This document shows positions 10,736-23,003 of a stretch of 64,000 nt of DNA, piece by piece (position 1 is the stretch's first letter; each line of letters opens with the position of its first letter). Below the pieces are notes generated by a model. That model was not told where the DNA came from. It was given only the letters and a program-made list of their open reading frames with translations, and searched no databases. Both the position numbers and the translations under genes were made by a program. Source of the stretch: Phanerochaete sordida (lineage: Eukaryota; Basidiomycota; Agaricomycetes; Polyporales; Phanerochaetaceae); the NCBI GenBank assembly GCA_019973155.2, contig BPQB01000022.1:405896-469895 (forward strand), given 5' to 3'.

Positions 10736-13700
10736 ATGGACCTGCAGACGCTCTCCAACCTCTTCGCCACGACCTACAGCTCCGACCCCAATGTACAGAA
10801 GAGCGGCGAGCTGCAAATCCGCAAGGTTGGTTCATCCGGCGCCCAACATCCAGGCTTCGTGGGGCTGATACCCGTGTTCGCAGCTCGGCTCGCAGGAAGG
10901 CATAATTGCCGCCGTTTTGCAGATCATCGCCAACGATAACGTCGACAGGTGCGTGTGCGACGCGGATCCGCGCGTGTTTCACTGCTGACTTGCGTACAGG
11001 GCCACCCGGCAGGCCGCCGCCGTGTATCTCAAGAATCGCGTCTACACCTCGTACTTCGTCGACCCCACCAGCCCGCGCCCTGATCAGGTCCCCATCGCGC
11101 AGTCAGACCGGGATGCGCTCAAGAGCTCGATCCTCCACGTCCTCGCCGTCTCGCCCTCGCGCGCCATCACCGTCCAGCTCGCGAGCACCCTCAAAAACAT
11201 CGTCGCACGCGACTTCCCCGAGCAGTGGCCGGGCCTGCTGGATGACGTAAAGCGGCTGCTCGCGAGCAGCAACATCCGCGAGGTCGTCGCGGGCTGCGTC
11301 GCCGCCCTCGAGATGGTCCGGGCCTTCCGGTGAGTGGCCCGCCCCTGCACGCACGCGCCCCGCGGTGCTCACCGCGCGCAGCTTCCGCCAGACGCAGGAC
11401 ATCCTGCCCGAGCTCGCCGCGCAGCTCTTCCCCACCCTCGTGAACATCGCCTCGCAGCTCCTCGCGACGCCACCCGCGAACGCGGACCAGGAGATCCCGC
11501 TCATGCTGCACCTCATCCTCAAGACGTACAAGACGAGCATCGTGCTCCACCTTAGCCAGCACCAGCAGCGCCCCGAGAGCCTCGTGCCGTGGGGCCGCCT
11601 CCTCTTCCAGGTCGTGAACCTGCAGATCCCGAAGGAGGCCGTGCCCGAGGACGAGGACGACCGCGAGCGCAGCGAGTGGTGGAAGGCGAAGAAGTGGGCG
11701 TACGGCATCCTCGGCCGCCTCTTCAACCGCTTCGGCAACCCGTCCCAGCTGCCCAGCGCGATGAAGCAGGACTACGCGGACTTTGCCCAGCACTTTGTCA
11801 CGACCTTTGCGCCCGAGATCTTCAAGATCTACCTCCAACAGGTCGAGCTCTTCGTGTCTGGCCACGCGTGGCTCTCGAAGAAGTGCCAGTACCAGATTTT
11901 CTCGTTCTTCACCGAGTGGTAAGCATTTTAACTCTTGGTATAACACTAAGGAGGCTCACATAGGCTTTTTGTAGTGTGAAGCCGAAGGCCACCTGGTCTA
12001 TGCTCAAGCCTCACTTCGAGACCTTGGTTTCTACTTACGTCTTCCCCCAGCTTTGCTTCAACGCTGCAAAGCAGGAACAGTGGGAGACAGATCCCATCGA
12101 GTACCTCCGTATATCTGTCGGTGCGTCGGATGCTTTGCATTGAACCCGCATACATTGCGTACTGACCATGTTCCAGACGAATTTGAGGCGTACGACACTC
12201 CCACTTCCGCTGCGACTTCATTCCTGCTGTCGCTCGCGAGCAACCGCACAAAAGTCGCGTTTATGCCTATCCTTGGCTTCATCAACCGAGTTCTGGGCTC
12301 GTACGTAAATCTTCCTACCTCTCTTGATGCAGCAGCTCATCCGCCACAGGAAACCTCCCGCGCCGCAGCGTTTCGGTGCCCTCAACATGACTGCGGCTCT
12401 CGGCCACTTCATTATGAGGCACCCAGACGTAAAGAACAACATGGAGCAGTTCTTGATGGAGCACGTCGTGGGCGAGTTCACTGCACCGGAGCCGTACATG
12501 CGTGCAATCGTGAGTCAATTCCACGAATTCAGCCGCGTCCGAACTGACCGACCCGCGTCAGGCCTGCGAAGTGCTCGGAACCGTCGAGAAGTCTGGCCTC
12601 CGGTGGACAAACGAACAGGTGCGGCCTCGTGTGCACCACACGCCCATGGCAACGCCCCGCTCATCAGACACGTGCAGAACCTCCGGTCGCATTTCACTGC
12701 GCTCGCCGCGTGCCTGGACGATCCTGAGCTGCCCGTGCGCGTGCACGCCGCCCTTGCTCTCACCGAGATGGTCACGAACCACGAGTCCGGTACGTCCCGC
12801 GCAGCCACCCCACACGCCGCCCGCGCTGACAGCGCGCGCAGTCAAGGACGCCGTCGCGCCCCAGGTCGGCAAGGTCATCCAAAGTGAGTCGCGTCGCACA
12901 CGCGCACCGGGCCCGCGCTGACGCCGCGTCTGCAGCGCTGCTCAAGCTCTCCGAGGAGACGGACCTCGACATCCTGAACAACTGCATGGAGACAATGGTC
13001 GACCAGTACCAGACGGAGCTGCTGCCCGTCGCAGCGGAGCTCACCGCGCGCCTGGTGCGTCTTCCTTCTACGCGTTTCTAGTACGGGCGCTCACACGGCG
13101 CAGTGCGAGACGTACACGCGCCTCGTGCGCGAGAGCATCGCCGCGGAGGAGGCCGCGGACAGCAAGGCCGTCGACCTCGAGCGCATCATGGACGAGACCG
13201 GCGAGGACAAGGTCTTCGCGGCGATGGGTGTCGCGAAGACGATCACCACCGTCGTCGCGTCCGTCGACTCGTCGCCCGAGATCCTCGCGCAGGTGCAGGA
13301 GGTGATCGTCCCGATCATCGTGCTCACCCTCGAGAACAAGGTTCTTGGTGCGTGCTCTTCGGTATCTGTGCGCGTGGTGCGGGCGCTCACTGCGGCTGGC
13401 AGACCTCCTGGACAACATGTACGAGCTTGTGGACAGCCTGACCTTCAAGCTGCGCGCCATCGCGCCCACCATGTGGCCCGTCTTCGAGCTCACGTACAAG
13501 CTCTTCAAGTCCGACGCCGTCGACTTCCTTGACGAGATGCTGCCCTCGCTCGACAACTTTGTCTCGTTCGGCAGCGACGTCTTCAAGACCCGTGCGGACT
13601 ACAGGCAGATGACCCTGGACATCTACACGACCTCCGTCACCAGCGAGCATCTCGGCGAGAACGACGCCGTCAACGGCTGCAAGCTTGCGGAGTCTCTCCT

Positions 13701-14659
13701 GCTCAACCTGCGTGGTCACTTCGATGAGGTGCGTCTCTTGCATGTACACTTCCACGAGCCAGACTGACGTCTTCTCCTTAGGGCCTGCAACCCGTGATCA
13801 CGACAGCGCTCAACCTGATGGACAGCATCCAGACGAGCTCGCTGCGCCTCGCAAACCTGGAAGTGCTCGTGAACGCGGTGCTCTACAACCCCGCCGCGGC
13901 GCTGCACATCCTCGAGGGCGTGCGGCCGGGCGCGTCGCGCGTCTTCTTCGACAAGTGGTTCGAGGCGATCAACACCGAGGGCCGCCTCCCGCGCGTGCAC
14001 GACAAGAAGCTCACGCTTACCGCCCTCTGCGCGCTCCTCGAGATGGACCCCGCCGCGGTGCCGCAGCCCGTGCGCGACGGCTGGCCGCAGATCGTGAGCG
14101 GCGCGCTCCGCGTGTTCAAGGACCTCCCGCGCGCCATCGAGGGTACGTGGTCATTGGCCGTTGTGCTGGGGCGGAGGCTGATTGTGATGCAGCGCGCAAG
14201 GAGCTCGAGCAGGCGTTCCAGGCTGACACCGACTCTGATGGCGACTACGACGAGGGTCTCCTGAACCTCGGCGACGAAGAGGGTATGTCGCGTTCTCACG
14301 TGTGTTCCTACTCACGCCTAACATGACACACAGAGGACGTGTGGGACTCAGACTCTGCCTACATCGAGATGCTCGCGAACGAGGGCATGCGCCTGCGCGA
14401 GAAGTCGATGAAGGAGGAGGCGGGCGACGACGTCTCGGACTACTCCGACGACGAGTCCGACATCGCCGAGGAGCTCGGGTACATCAGCCCCCTGGACACC
14501 GTCGACCCGTACGCGTCCTTCAAGCAGGCGCTCACGGCGTTCCAGATGAAGGACGGCAACAACTACCAGCGCGCGACGACGTCGCTGAGCCAGGAGGACC
14601 AGATGTTCCTCATGGAGGTCATGCGCATCGCGGAGGAACACTCGCAGACGAGTGCCTAG
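10736..14659 (+). CDS. NMD5: Importin-beta family protein, Nmd5/importin-7/8 type
   Basis: About 16 exons can be joined in frame (first 10736-10825, then 10884-10948, 11000-11329, 11382-11918 and so on, last about 14334-14659), giving roughly 1,040 residues. The N-terminus (MDLQTLSNLFATTYSSD, then QAAAVYLKNRV) is the importin-beta N-terminal HEAT repeat. The middle contains DFPEQWPGLL, WWKAKKWAYGILGRLFNRFG and PQRFGALNM; the C-terminus is acidic. These landmarks match the Nmd5/Sxm1 branch (importin-7 and -8), which carries nuclear cargoes such as ribosomal proteins and transcription factors through the pore using Ran-GTP. All introns used are about 47-60 bp with standard GT-AG ends. Stop is TAG at 14657-14659. 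Exon edges after 11918 were read by eye and could be off by a few bases. Confidence 0.92.
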
Positions 14660-15553
14660 ACGATCTATCTCCACTGTACTTCTTCCCGCTATCCATCGAT
14701 TCTTCCCTTCTCTTCTGCCTGTGTCCGCATGTCTTTCTGCTCACCTGTGCCACCATACATTGTGTTTGTGTCTCGCTTCTCCCACCTTGTCGTTATGAAT
14801 ATTCCCTGCACAGTCTACCCTTGTCGTAATCAGGCCGGAGCTTCTGGGATCGCATATAGTTCTCTATTCACAGAATCAAACGACGCCTGAAAGCGCGCGG
14901 CATATGTTGCCTTTCGAAGTACTCGTAACTGCCATCTTGTCAATGTTTGTGCTGTAATCCTTCGTTAAAGTTCAACTTGCTGTGCACATCCTCGATACCT
15001 ACGGCATTCCGGCGGTAGGAGGTACGTACCTTTCATTTTGTAGCCCTGAATCCACGAGCCTCCACGGGCCACAGGACTCGTGTACGGTACCTTCTCCACC
15101 GACTCGCGACAGAAGATCACAGAGATACCGCAAGCTCCGGTGCTTCTGCCTGGATGTCTGTCTGAAGCAGAAGCTCAGCGGAGTGCGCGATGAGCGTTTG
15201 TCCTAGGTCTGTGGCGGAAGAATCCCAGTGCTTCACCTCCGAGCCGCCTCTTCCCGAAAACCCAATGTCATTACGACCGCGGAATCCCAAGTCAAACTGG
15301 AAGCACGGGACAACTACACAGCGGTGACGTCTGTGTTACGTACACTTTGCACATGCCCTGACCCTGTGCTCCATGTCGGTGCCGGAGTCAACCTTAACTA
15401 CAACTCAAAAGACCTGCGGTGGTGGGACACAGGCTGAGTGAATATCCCCCATAGTGTCCCTCGCCTCGCGCAGCAAGCCTGGTCTGTCGACACAATAAAC
15501 CGCCCTGCTGCCTCTCGCTCTCCAGTCTTGCTCCTGCTTGTACTATTGGAGCC
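14660..15553. other. Intergenic, no supported gene
   Basis: Holds the 3' flank of the importin gene (T-rich just after the stop) and the upstream region of the BTB gene. No open frame with conserved motifs and no RNA gene is apparent. Confidence 0.6.
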
Positions 15554-16649
15554 ATGTCAGGTGCAAGAAGTGATACAGATTACACAGAAGAGTCCAGACG
15601 CGGTGGCGCACCCGTATGCAGCATTTTGTCAAGTGTAAGTACCTGGTCGCTGCTGAAATACATATCTATCCCTAGAGCTCGCGAGTACCTAGCAGGCAGT
15701 CCGGCTCTGGGCACGACGACCGACTCGGAAACGTCGCAGTGTCGTCCGTGTTCCATCCACACAACAGTATCCTGCCCGGGGCGGCGGACACCGTCTTGGT
15801 GTCGACGGGCGACGTCTACTTCTACGTCCACTCCGGCCGGCTGGCGCAGCAGTCTTCGAACCATTTTGATCATCTCCTCCCTACGGAGACACCCGCCGAG
15901 GCACCTAGACGTGGAGAGAGAGTTCACGCGGTGCCCGTGCGCGACAGCGCGCAGGTACTGAACGTGATCCTGCACACCATCTACGGCCTGCCCTGCGGGC
16001 AGTTCGACCCGACCAACGACGAGCTCTCCGCGGCGGTCATGTCCCTGCGGCGGTACGGCGTGGAGCTCGCGGTGCACGTCGCGCCGGGGCGCCCGCTCTT
16101 CGCGCTCCTCGCCGCGCGCACGCCCGCCGCGCCGCTCTTCATCTACACGCTCGCGGCCGAGTACGACCTGTACGCGCTCGCGGCGCACGCGTCGGGCTTC
16201 CTCCTCGGCACGAGCCCCGCGGAGATCCCGCAGGAGTGCGCGGACCGCATGGGCGCGGCGTACCTCCACCGCCTGCTCGCGCTCCAGGTGCATCGCCGCG
16301 AGGCAATGCGGGAGGTCCTGCGCGCCCTGCCCCGCGCGCACCCCGTGACGAGACGCTGCGGCGCTGAAGCGCAACAGAGGCTCGCCAATGCCTGGCTGCT
16401 CACCTCCGGGTATCTCATATGGGAGGGAAGGCCCGGTAAGTCGAGGGCAAGGCTGGTGATTGGCATGCGGCACTAACTGTGGCGGCAGACCTCACGACAA
16501 CGTCCATGTCGGTGACGTTTGAGGGCGTAGGGGCAAGCATACAATGCGAGATGTGTAGGGCGTGTTTCTTTGAACGCATTGAACAGGCTTTGACTGCCTG
16601 GGCGGGGCTGGCGGTAAGTGTCACTTTGATAGACAAGTCCAGCTGCTAA
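15554..16649 (+). CDS. BTB/POZ domain protein
   Basis: Three exons (15554-15634, 15676-16435, 16489-16649; introns of 41 and 53 bp) give about 333 residues. After a Ser/Arg-rich N-terminus comes the BTB core: DTVLVSTGDVYFYVHSGRL, SNHFDHLL, VHAVPVRDSAQVLNVILHTIYG. A helical tail (YTLAAEYDLYALAAHAS) and a short Cys-x2-Cys-x2-Cys segment near the C-terminus follow. This is the stand-alone BTB family that is greatly expanded in mushroom-forming fungi. BTB domains dimerise and often act as Cul3 adaptors; which role applies here cannot be told. The start is the first ATG in the frame, and the 41 bp first intron is among the shortest in the window. Confidence 0.82.
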
Positions 16650-16895
16650 AGCTGCACTATGCAGAGAACCATATGATTGATAGAGACAGCGGCAATGTGT
16701 CTATGCTTCGCATTTCTGTCTTGAGTATCATATTGTGAGCATACAACTTGCTCGTCATGGATTTCGCTCACAGGTGCATCATCACGTACAGGTGACTCTC
16801 GTGTACGATGGTGATGATCGATGCCCGACGCCTCTCTTGTGCACACCGCTCACCGCATAAGTACCAGCTCCATGGAAGGATCTACGTAAAAGGCT

Positions 16896-18087
16896 TCAGA
16901 GAATCGGCTCCGGTACGGCATGCGTCTTCCACATGAGGTACAGCCAGTCGCCCTGCCTCTCCCGGTTGATATCCTCCGTGCGCCCACTGAAGCCCCACCC
17001 CTCGACGCCGCCGACCGCGCCCGCGCCGCTCCGCAGGAACGCGAGCTCCCTGATCTTCACGTGCGCACGCGGGTCATGCACGGCGCGCAGGAAGCGGAAC
17101 TGCCCGCCCGCACCCTTCGCGAGGTCCGGCCAGCCGCCGTACCCGTCCTCCTGCACGATGAGGTCGAAGCGCGACGCCGCCTCCGCGGGGTCGAACGTGT
17201 ACAGCGGCACCAGCCAGACGTATCTGCGCGCGGGTCAGCTCTGTGTATGTGTGTGTGCGTGCTGCGCGCGGTGGGAGCACGCACTTCCCGCCGAAGCCTG
17301 CGTTGATGTCCGCGTTCCCGCCGTGCACCTCCACCACGCGCAGCGGGGGCGCCTCCGCCGCGCAGTCGCCGTACACGACCTGCGGCGTGCGCGTGTCAGC
17401 GGCGCGCAATGAGGGACAGGAGGCCGGGGCGCACCTGGATGTCCTTGACGAACGCGACGGGGCGCGCGCGGACGACGACGTCGACGGCCTCGCTCTCGCG
17501 CAGCACGCGCGGCGAGACCCGGACGGCGTCGCACTCGTGGTCGAGGCCGGCGAAGTGGAAGACCTTCTGGTACAGGTTCAGCCGGCTGCGCGGGCCGACC
17601 GTGTCTGGGCGCGGGGCATGAGCAGAGCTGTGTGCGGGGATGGCATGCGCGGCGCACATGTCTGCTCGGTCGACTGCACCGTGGTCTGCACGACGCCCGC
17701 GGCGTGCTCGCGCACGAGGCGCAGCGCGCTGTCGAACTCGGTCGTGGTCGTGTTCTCCTGCGACGCCGCGGCGCCGAGGACCTCGAACGCGGCGCTGCCG
17801 AGCCCGAGGGTGAGGTCGAGCGATGCGGTGCTCGACTGCTGCGCCGTAGCGTAGCGGTAGATGGCTTCGTTGACCTCGCTTGCGAAGACGCGCGCGGTGA
17901 ACGTCGTGCTGAAGGAGAGCGTCTTGCGGAAGGTGATCGTGCCGTCGTTCTCGCTGTTGTCGTACTCGAAGACGGGCTTCCAGAAGACGGTGCCCTGCAT
18001 TGGGACGGGGAAGGAAGGGATCTGCGCGGGGTAAGAGAGCCAGTATGTCAAGTTGAATCCGCCCAGGATATCGAATGCCGCTTGCAT
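16896..18087 (-). CDS. Uncharacterised protein with MABP-like C-terminal motif
   Basis: Four exons on the minus strand (18087-17658, 17604-17435, 17379-17285, 17223-16896) splice in frame to about 340 residues. The N-terminal half starts MQAAFDILGGFNLTYWLSYP and is rich in Thr/Ser beta-type sequence; the middle has SRLNLYQKVFHFAG. The C-terminal half ends with EDINRERQGDWLYLMWKTH, which resembles the signature loop of MABP-type beta-prism domains (D-I-N-x-G-x-G-x-x-x-Y-L). That resemblance is a short-motif match only. No signal peptide or membrane helix is seen. Beta-rich proteins of this kind can bind lipids or sugars, but nothing in the sequence settles the function. It is convergent with the BTB gene. 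Confidence 0.68.
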
Positions 18088-18356
18088 GGCGGGCTAGGAC
18101 AGACAGTATGAAGGGCAGGTGAGCGCGGTTCGCGCATTACTTCGCGGTGTATTTGAGGTGTATCAGCCTGCTCAACGTCTTCCGCAATGCATGCATCTTC
18201 CCGAACAGAGGCTGGTATTAGGTTCAGAGCATCGCGGACCTCCCACGGATGTCGCCCCTTTATCCAATCGATGCCGCGCGGTTCATTTCCTCGTAGGTTG
18301 AGCAGACCACAGGCATCGCAGACAGCAACACTGAGCTGGCAGGCCAATCTCAACCC

Positions 18357-18962
18357 TCAGCCCCTCCCACTGCCCCACGCCTGCTGCCGGAGCGCGACGT
18401 TCTCGGAGTAAAGCTGCTCGTTCGTCTGGCGGAGGCGCGCGACCTCCGCGCGCAGCTGCGCTGCCTCCGCGCCGCTCGCGTCGTACTCCGCCTGGAGCGC
18501 GGCGACCTGCGCGCCGAGCGACTGAAGCAGCGCGTGCATCGCCGCGTGCGCGCCCTGCGCCTCCTCGCACACGCGCGCGAGCGCGAGCAGGCCCGGGAAG
18601 AGTGTAGGTGGGCCGTTCGCTGTGCGGCGCTCAGCACAACTGTGCAGCACGCATGAACGGGAAGACGCACCTTGCGGAGGCCCGCCAAACCCGCCAGGCC
18701 AAGCCGGCGGTCCTTGCGCGCCCGCACCCGCCGCCCCGTCTGCGGCGCCGTTCGCCTCTGCCTTCGCCTTCGGTGCGGCACGCTTGCGCTTCTTGGGCAC
18801 GGCGGCGGCGGGGTCGCCCGCGAGCGTCGGTGCGACAACTTTGCGGGACGTCGAGGAGAGGGCCTTGCGCGGCGCCTTGGAGCCCGTCGACTTGCGCGCG
18901 GTCTGCTTCGTGCGCGCGCCGGTGGGCGTGGGCGCGGAGGCGTCGTCTTCCCAGTCGTCCAT
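18357..18962 (-). CDS. Histone H3-tail mimic with NLS and leucine zipper
   Basis: The minus-strand frame starts MDDWEDDASAPTPTG and continues directly into [18 protein letters not shown], which differs from the H3 tail (residues 1-18) only at Gly13 to Ser. R2, K4, R8, K9, S10, T11, K14, R17 and K18 equivalents are present at residues 17-33. A basic PKKRKR cluster (residues 56-61) looks like a nuclear localisation signal, followed by an Ala/Gly/Pro-rich linker. The C-terminus is a leucine zipper with Leu every seventh residue four times, in LRAEVARLRQTNEQL and onward, with no basic bZIP region before it. A 51 bp in-frame intron (18620-18670) is likely; splicing gives 184 residues, read-through 201. 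Its neighbour is the real H3 gene, but codons differ at about half of the shared residues, so this is not a fresh copy. I know no characterised protein of this design. Confidence 0.8.
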   Translation of the reverse strand: MDDWEDDASAPTPTGARTKQTARKSTGSKAPRKALSSTSRKVVAPTLAGDPAAAVPKKRKRAAPKAKAEANGAADGAAGAGAQGPPAWPGGFGGPPQGASSRSCVLHSCAERRTANGPPTLFPGLLALARVCEEAQGAHAAMHALLQSLGAQVAALQAEYDASGAEAAQLRAEVARLRQTNEQLYSENVALRQQAWGSGRG

Positions 18963-19762
18963 TCGGTCTGATCAGGGGGATGAGCGCGGCGCGGGTAAGG
19001 TTGCGGGGCACGTACGATCGGAGTGGGAGGGTGTTCTGTCAGGAGTGCGAGGCTACGGCGCGGCGCGGCGTGTTGGAGCGGTAGGTAGGCCTCGCGTAGT
19101 GCGCGTGTTTTGCCACGTGGAATGGGCGAGCTGTGTGCGACGAGATGCCCATCGTCATCCTCGTCAAGCAGATGCGCCGTCCTGCGTAGCGAGATGAGAG
19201 GAAGAGTCAAGAGGCCGACGCCCGCGAACGCCCAGGACTGAGCGCCCTGCGATGCGCCCTATTACCAAATGGGGAAATGTGGCGGGAGCCTCGACGCCGA
19301 AGCGCACGACGGCGACGGGCGTCTAGCGTATGGCGGGGCTTCGTGGCAACGTGTATACTGAACGCCGGGGCGGGCGGCGGAATCGGTGGGGGTCTGTTGT
19401 TCGATGACAAATGGTGGGAACAGCGTTGCAACGGTGACTCTGTTCCGCATGTGCCTGATTTCCGGAACCAAACTCTACTCTTCTGGCCACCGTACATAGC
19501 CGCCGCGCCAGGGCGGGACACTGATGCGCACTCCATCCTGCGATGTGTTTCATGCATAGTGCATATTGTATTCCGCGGGGATGAGCAACAACATGTGTCT
19601 ACAGACGTTGCGCTACCGTCGACATAGGAGAGTCGTAGGAGAAATGCGGCCAAGATGACAAAACTAGGGCGAACATAAACGATACAGGAGTCCAGGGATG
19701 TTGGGACCGGTGACTATGGTACAACACGACGAAGACAATGCGGAACCGACGTCGAGAGACGT
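18963..19762. other. Intergenic between H3 mimic and histone H3
   Basis: Upstream region of the mimic gene and 3' flank of the H3 gene (both on the minus strand). Short frames only; no third gene supported and no clear TATA box for the mimic. Confidence 0.55.
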
Positions 19763-20418
<656 letters not shown>

Positions 20419-20504
20419 TTACGAGGAGGAGGAGTGCGAGAGGCTCGAGAGGGCTGAGATGGTGGTGGTTGAGGAAGAAGTTGCACTTGGACTCCGAGCT
20501 GGAC

Positions 20505-20511
20505 TTATATA
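20505..20511 (-). promoter_or_regulatory. TATA box of histone H3
   Basis: On the minus strand the sequence reads GTATATAAG about 105 bp upstream of the H3 ATG, a usual TATA-to-start spacing for a strongly expressed fungal gene. Confidence 0.6.
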
Positions 20512-21411
20512 CGCCGACGCGTGACGCGCGGCACGTGACGTTCAACGAAGGCGCGTTTGTCCGCGTTTGTCCCGGCGGGCGCCCCGCCCCGACGCCCGCG
20601 TGGCTGCTAAGCGCTTGCTCTCTGCGCTTTGCGACCGACCATTTCGATCGTCCTCGAGCTCGTCGGCCGTTGTTGCGCGATGTTGCTCGTTTCCAAACAT
20701 TCTCAAAAGCTGCGAGCTTGACGCTGTGCGGGCTGTTCAGATCTGCATGTGAGTTTCCATCGCACGGTGTGGCCGGGGCCTAGGCGAGCGGGTTGAACGT
20801 TGAGGGTCGTGCACTTCATCGTGATCAACACAAGATACTTGTTACATGTCTACCAGGCAAGGATGCTTTCTCGTAGAAACTCGAAGCAGCTCACAGACTA
20901 AATTTTAGCCACGAACACTGCCAAGGCGTTCAGCATGACAACGGGGTATCAGTGCCACTCTGTCGTAACTCTGTCAGTGCTGGGCAGTCGGAAACGCCAC
21001 AAAAGGGCTCGTCAGCCATCTCATAGCGGGATTGGTATGCGTTTGGCCCTATTACGGCCCTCATGCTCGACCTGAGCACGTCCATCCCGTTTTGAACGTC
21101 CTCAACCTAGAGCACTCAGACCTCAGGGTCTGTAATGTGCGAATGGGCGACTGACAGCGTGCGTTCCATGCAAGATATCGCTTTCCGACAGCTTCAAGTC
21201 ATGCTGCTGATCTGGGATAGGTAGCCAGAGGGAAAGTTTGCAAGACATGAAGACCACACTGACACCACGCCATACAAGGTTCTCTACTCATACAGCTCAT
21301 CTCCACGCTCACAACTCAAAACCTAATCCTCTAGAGAAGGTTCTCGCAGGTGGTATAAATTGCTGGGCCTCCCGAACTCTCGCTTGGCGCATCGCGGTGC
21401 TTACCTACAGT
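20512..21411. other. Intergenic, no supported gene
   Basis: Distal H3 upstream region followed by the upstream region of the first DUF4436 copy, which has a candidate TATA (GGTATAAAT, 21352-21360) about 55 bp before its ATG. No gene motif is visible in the rest. Confidence 0.55.
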
Positions 21412-23003
21412 ATGTCTACTCGTGCCGAGATATCCTCCACCAGGATGAGCGTCGGGTGAGGGTTTTTTTTTTCGTCTTGCAGCTATTCACTCATGTTCAC
21501 GCTGAATCAGAGAGAAATCCTCGTCTCACCTCTCTCTACACTCTGCTGGCAAGACCAAATACGAGCGCATGAAACGATGGGCGCATGGCCCTTCACGCCG
21601 TGCACGCTGGACGCGCGGGTTCGTGTACTTCTGCCTCCCCATGCTCATCGTCATCGCATTCGGCATGTCGATCGGGTGGTCCTTCCGCACGCCGAGCCTC
21701 AACACGCCTCCGCCTGTGCAATTCCCCGGTCGCCAGATCTGATCACCCTTGTGCTCCAGGCTGTGGACCCCCTCACGGCCGGTGGGATCGTCACCCTCAC
21801 ATGGTGGATCGACAGCGACAGCTGTGTGGCCGAGGGCGGAAACGCGGCGACGTGTCCTCCGGTCAATTTTTACATGGACCCGTCTGTCTTTGTCTCTTTG
21901 TGCTGCCAGTGCGCATCGAAGCTGACAGGAGCGTCTTCAAGGAATATATTCGCGGGCCAATATGCGACTCCGCAGCAGCCCGCCAGCAATGGCATCCCGT
22001 CGGTCCCGACCTTCCAGCTCTTTGCTCCGACGGACTGGCGAAATCCTTTGGCACGATATACCACACAGCTGGCGGTCGCGACGCGCACCTACCGCCCCAG
22101 TGACACGTTGCTCAACTACCCCTTTGATCGGTGCGTCGCGTCCATCTTCATTAGTGTCTGATTCCTGAGCTTCAACTTCCCTGTAGCTACGTGACAGAGG
22201 TCGTCGCATATGCTCAGGTGAACGGTACGAACGAATACGTCGGTCTCAACGTGGTCCAAGCTACCGGAGTCGCCTTGTTCGTCCTGCGCTATCCTCACGG
22301 CTACGTGTACAGCCTGACACTCGCTACAGCGGCTTCGACACCGTTGTGCCCTCGGCTGCGCGGATCCTGAAGGACTTCGGGATCCCTGCCGGCCCCGAAG
22401 GTGTGCAGGGCGGCCCGAACGGCTCCCTGCAGCTGCCGCTGGAGATCAGACGGACGATCCTCGTCCAGGCGTGCGTCGTCTCGCTGATCCTGGCCATGTG
22501 TGCGTTCCGCTTCGAGCACGAGCCGCGGCCTGGAGCTGATCGCTGTGCAGGGCTCATCACGCTGTGTCTCCTCGGTATCGTGATCAAGGCGACGTTCCTC
22601 CGGTACGAGGTGGACGTCGCGATCCTCGTCGCGCCGGTGGCTACCCTGTTTGCGTGCACGACGCTCTGCCAGGCTATGCCAGGGTCTCCGTCGGGATTCG
22701 GTGCGTCGCCGTATACGCTTCGATGTTCACCTATCGCTGACGTTACGCGTGACAGGTGCTATCATCGGTGAGGCGTCATTTTTCCTGATCTTGCCCCCCC
22801 TGCGCGCTGATGCCCTTCCCTGACCAGACTTTGTCGGAACTCTGCCATCCCTCGCGGTTCTCATTGCGATTGTAAGCGACTGTTTCATCTCGGAGTCTCT
22901 CAAGTTAATGATCTTGCTTTACTAGACCGTAGTCTGCCTCTTCCACGCGCACAGAAACAAAGACACCAGACTCGAAGAGTGCAAGTGTCGCTCTGACAAG
23001 TAG
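21412..23003 (+). pseudogene. DUF4436-type membrane protein, copy 1, frameshifted
   Basis: This is the first of four tandem relatives. The N-terminal membrane segment (VYFCLPMLIVIAFGMSIGW) is read in one frame, which hits TGA at 21740-21742. The next conserved block (TLVLQAVDPLTAGG) is in the neighbouring frame, so one base is missing around 21737-21744 compared with copies 2-4. Downstream exons look sound: CPPVNFYMDP, DTLLNYPFDR, an extracellular-type segment, then hydrophobic exons (AMW-LITLCLLGIVIKATF, VAPVATLFACTTLCQAMP, DFVGTLPSLAVL) and a short charged tail ending at 23003. Introns match those of the other copies in position and phase. An assembly error would look the same as a true deletion. 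DUF4436 proteins are multi-pass membrane proteins of unknown function. Confidence 0.72.

Noticed and set aside
15580..16473. 297-codon minus-strand frame opposite the BTB gene
   Set aside because: Glu/Arg/Val-rich shadow; BTB motifs and splice signals are on the plus strand.
18500..18640. The zipper of the H3-mimic protein considered as a bZIP transcription factor
   Set aside because: No basic DNA-binding region directly before the first zipper leucine; the preceding residues are Ala/Glu/Gly-rich.
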